Assembly (NCBI GenBank): GCA_903939555.1
Contig: CAJAHV010000181.1
Span: 1-10,093 of the forward strand
DNA: 10,093 bases
Reading direction: 5' to 3'
DNA from: an uncultured Alphaproteobacteria bacterium
GTDB lineage: Bacteria > Pseudomonadota > Alphaproteobacteria > Sphingomonadales > Sphingomonadaceae
A program made the translations under genes and the position numbers. This document shows, piece after piece, positions 7,754-10,093 of this stretch (within the stretch, counting starts at the first letter, position 1; each line of letters starts with the position of its first letter). A model generated the notes under the pieces. The model had not been told where the DNA came from, did no database searches, and was given only the letters and a program-made list of their open reading frames with translations.

Positions 7754-8125
7754 ATGCCCACAATCAACCAGCTGATCCGCAAGGGTCGCGAGCCGCAGAA
7801 GGCCCGCAACAAGGTGCCGGCCATGGAAGCCTGCCCGCAGAAGCGTGGTGTCTGCACCCGTGTCTACACGACGACCCCGAAGAAGCCGAACTCGGCGCTT
7901 CGCAAGGTTGCCAAGATCCGTCTTACCAATGGCTTCGAAGTCATCGGCTACATCCCCGGCGAAGGCCATAACCTTCAGGAGCACTCGGTGGTCCTGATTC
8001 GCGGCGGCCGCGTCAAGGATTTGCCCGGTGTGCGTTACCACGTCCTGCGCGGCGTTCTCGATACCCAGGGTGTCAAGAACCGCAAGCAGAGCCGGTCGAA
8101 GTATGGCGCCAAGCGCCCCAAGTAA
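7754..8125 (+). CDS. rpsL: Small ribosomal subunit protein S12
   Basis: 123 residues, full length. S12 sits at the decoding centre of the 30S subunit and helps monitor codon-anticodon pairing. The signature TTTPKKPNSALRK (39-51) and GEGHNLQEHSVVLIRGGRVKDLPG (69-92 region) are intact. Lys43 and Lys88, where streptomycin-resistance changes usually occur, are both the wild-type lysine, so nothing here suggests S12-based resistance. Asp89 is the residue that RimO methylthiolates in many bacteria. The ribosome binding site is a weak purine run (AGAGAGA) ending four bases before the ATG. The gene is first in the str operon and is followed by rpsG after 13 bp. Confidence 0.98.
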   Translation: MPTINQLIRKGREPQKARNKVPAMEACPQKRGVCTRVYTTTPKKPNSALRKVAKIRLTNGFEVIGYIPGEGHNLQEHSVVLIRGGRVKDLPGVRYHVLRGVLDTQGVKNRKQSRSKYGAKRPK

Positions 8126-8131
8126 GAAGGA
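8125..8131 (+). promoter_or_regulatory. Ribosome binding site of rpsG, overlapping the rpsL stop
   Basis: AGAAGGA begins on the last base of the rpsL TAA and ends seven bases before the rpsG ATG at 8139. This tight arrangement favours translational coupling of S12 and S7. Confidence 0.7.
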
Positions 8132-8138
8132 CTAGAAA

Positions 8139-8609
8139 ATGGCTCGTCGTCGTCGCCCAGAGAAGCGTGAAATCCTCCCCGATCCCCGGTTCGGTGATGT
8201 GGTGCTTTCCAAATTCATGAACCTCGTCATGTACGAGGGCAAGAAATCCGTTGCCGAATCGATCGTCTATTCGGCGCTCGAAACCATCGAAGCTAAGAGC
8301 CGCCGCGAACCCGTCGGTGTCTTCCACGATGCGCTCGCCAATGTCCGTCCGGGCATCGAAGTGCGCTCGCGCCGCGTTGGTGGTGCCACCTATCAGGTGC
8401 CTGTCGAAGTGCGTCCGGAACGTGCCCAGGCACTGGCTATCCGCTGGTTGATCGCTTCGGCGCGCAAGCGCAGCGAGCACACCATGGCGCAGCGCCTGTC
8501 GGGCGAACTGCTCGATGCGGCGAACAACCGTGGTGCCGCCGTCAAGAAGCGCGAAGATTCGCACCGTATGGCCGAAGCCAACCGGGCCTTCTCGCACTAT
8601 CGTTGGTAA
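8139..8609 (+). CDS. rpsG: Small ribosomal subunit protein S7
   Basis: 156 residues, the standard bacterial length. S7 nucleates assembly of the 30S head by binding the 3' major domain of 16S rRNA and lies near the mRNA exit and E site. The basic N terminus MARRRRPEKREILPDP, the central KFMNLVMYEGKKS and GGATYQVPVEV, and the C-terminal NRAFSHYRW all fit S7. The gene lies 13 bp after rpsL and 83 bp before fusA. In E. coli S7 represses the operon by binding the longer rpsL-rpsG gap; here that gap is too short for the same structure. Confidence 0.98.
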   Translation: MARRRRPEKREILPDPRFGDVVLSKFMNLVMYEGKKSVAESIVYSALETIEAKSRREPVGVFHDALANVRPGIEVRSRRVGGATYQVPVEVRPERAQALAIRWLIASARKRSEHTMAQRLSGELLDAANNRGAAVKKREDSHRMAEANRAFSHYRW

Positions 8610-8610
8610 C

Positions 8611-8624
8611 CGGCGCAAGCGCCG
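8611..8624 (+). other. Small hairpin just after the rpsG stop
   Basis: CGGCG (8611-8615) and CGCCG (8620-8624) pair around the tetraloop CAAG. It is the first of two hairpins in the rpsG-fusA gap. There is no T run after it, so it is unlikely to stop transcription. Confidence 0.5.
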
Positions 8625-8641
8625 TCACACGCTGGTAACAA

Positions 8642-8661
8642 GGGCGGCTGTATGGCCGCCC
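8642..8661 (+). promoter_or_regulatory. Hairpin in the fusA upstream gap
   Basis: GGGCGGC (8642-8648) and GCCGCCC (8655-8661) form a perfect 7-bp stem around TGTATG, ending 31 bases before the fusA ATG. Only CTTT at 8665-8668 follows, so it is a poor intrinsic terminator. Possible roles are partial attenuation, mRNA processing or stability, or control of fusA translation. Confidence 0.5.
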
Positions 8662-8692
8662 ATCCTTTCAACTCTCGCTGGTAGTTTCCCCC

Positions 8693-10093
<1,401 letters not shown>

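Noticed and set aside
7407..7763. N-terminal extension of the dioxygenase by 119 residues
   Set aside because: The extension is low-complexity and Arg/Ser-rich, runs through the str promoter and leader into rpsL, and the ATG at 7406 has a clear ribosome binding site.
7512..7775. Possible 87-residue small protein before rpsL
   Set aside because: It starts on the TTG of the -35 box, is Arg-rich with no family likeness, has no ribosome binding site, and runs into rpsL in another frame.
7754..8125. Streptomycin-resistance allele of rpsL
   Set aside because: Lys43 and Lys88 are both the wild-type residue.

Overview
The window looks like ordinary chromosome of a GC-rich alphaproteobacterium, most likely a member of Sphingomonadales. 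The support is the S12, S7, SecA and EF-G sequences, the sphingomonad-style TonB-dependent receptor, and the strong G/C preference at third codon positions. I judged this from remembered family patterns, not from a search, so genus is left open. I see no insertion sequence, phage gene, CRISPR array, tRNA or rRNA.

Layout: (1) Bases 1-1438 hold the C-terminal half of a TonB-dependent outer-membrane receptor, cut by the left edge. A 37-bp gap later comes an exported AbgB-like M20 amidohydrolase (1476-3077), so the two look like a nutrient capture and processing pair. (2) A 264-bp gap carries a strong GC hairpin and a candidate sigma-70 promoter. (3) secA (3342-6095) is followed 21 bp later by a small four-helix MAPEG-family membrane protein (6117-6539). 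(4) A TauD/TfdA-type Fe(II)/2-oxoglutarate dioxygenase lies on the minus strand (6549-7406), convergent with the MAPEG gene. Their stop codons sit in two tandem copies of a 13-bp sequence. (5) A 347-bp gap holds a good promoter and a leader of about 200 nt. (6) The str operon follows: rpsL (7754-8125), rpsG (8139-8609) and the first 467 codons of fusA (8693 to the right edge).

The region is mostly housekeeping: protein export (SecA) and translation (S12, S7, EF-G), with three accessory metabolic genes. I found no convincing new multi-gene system. The points most worth a second look are the str operon layout (long leader, almost no rpsL-rpsG gap, a structured rpsG-fusA gap, and no visible ribosome binding site for fusA), the 13-bp duplication at the convergent gene ends, and the unusual putative metal-site residue in the amidohydrolase.
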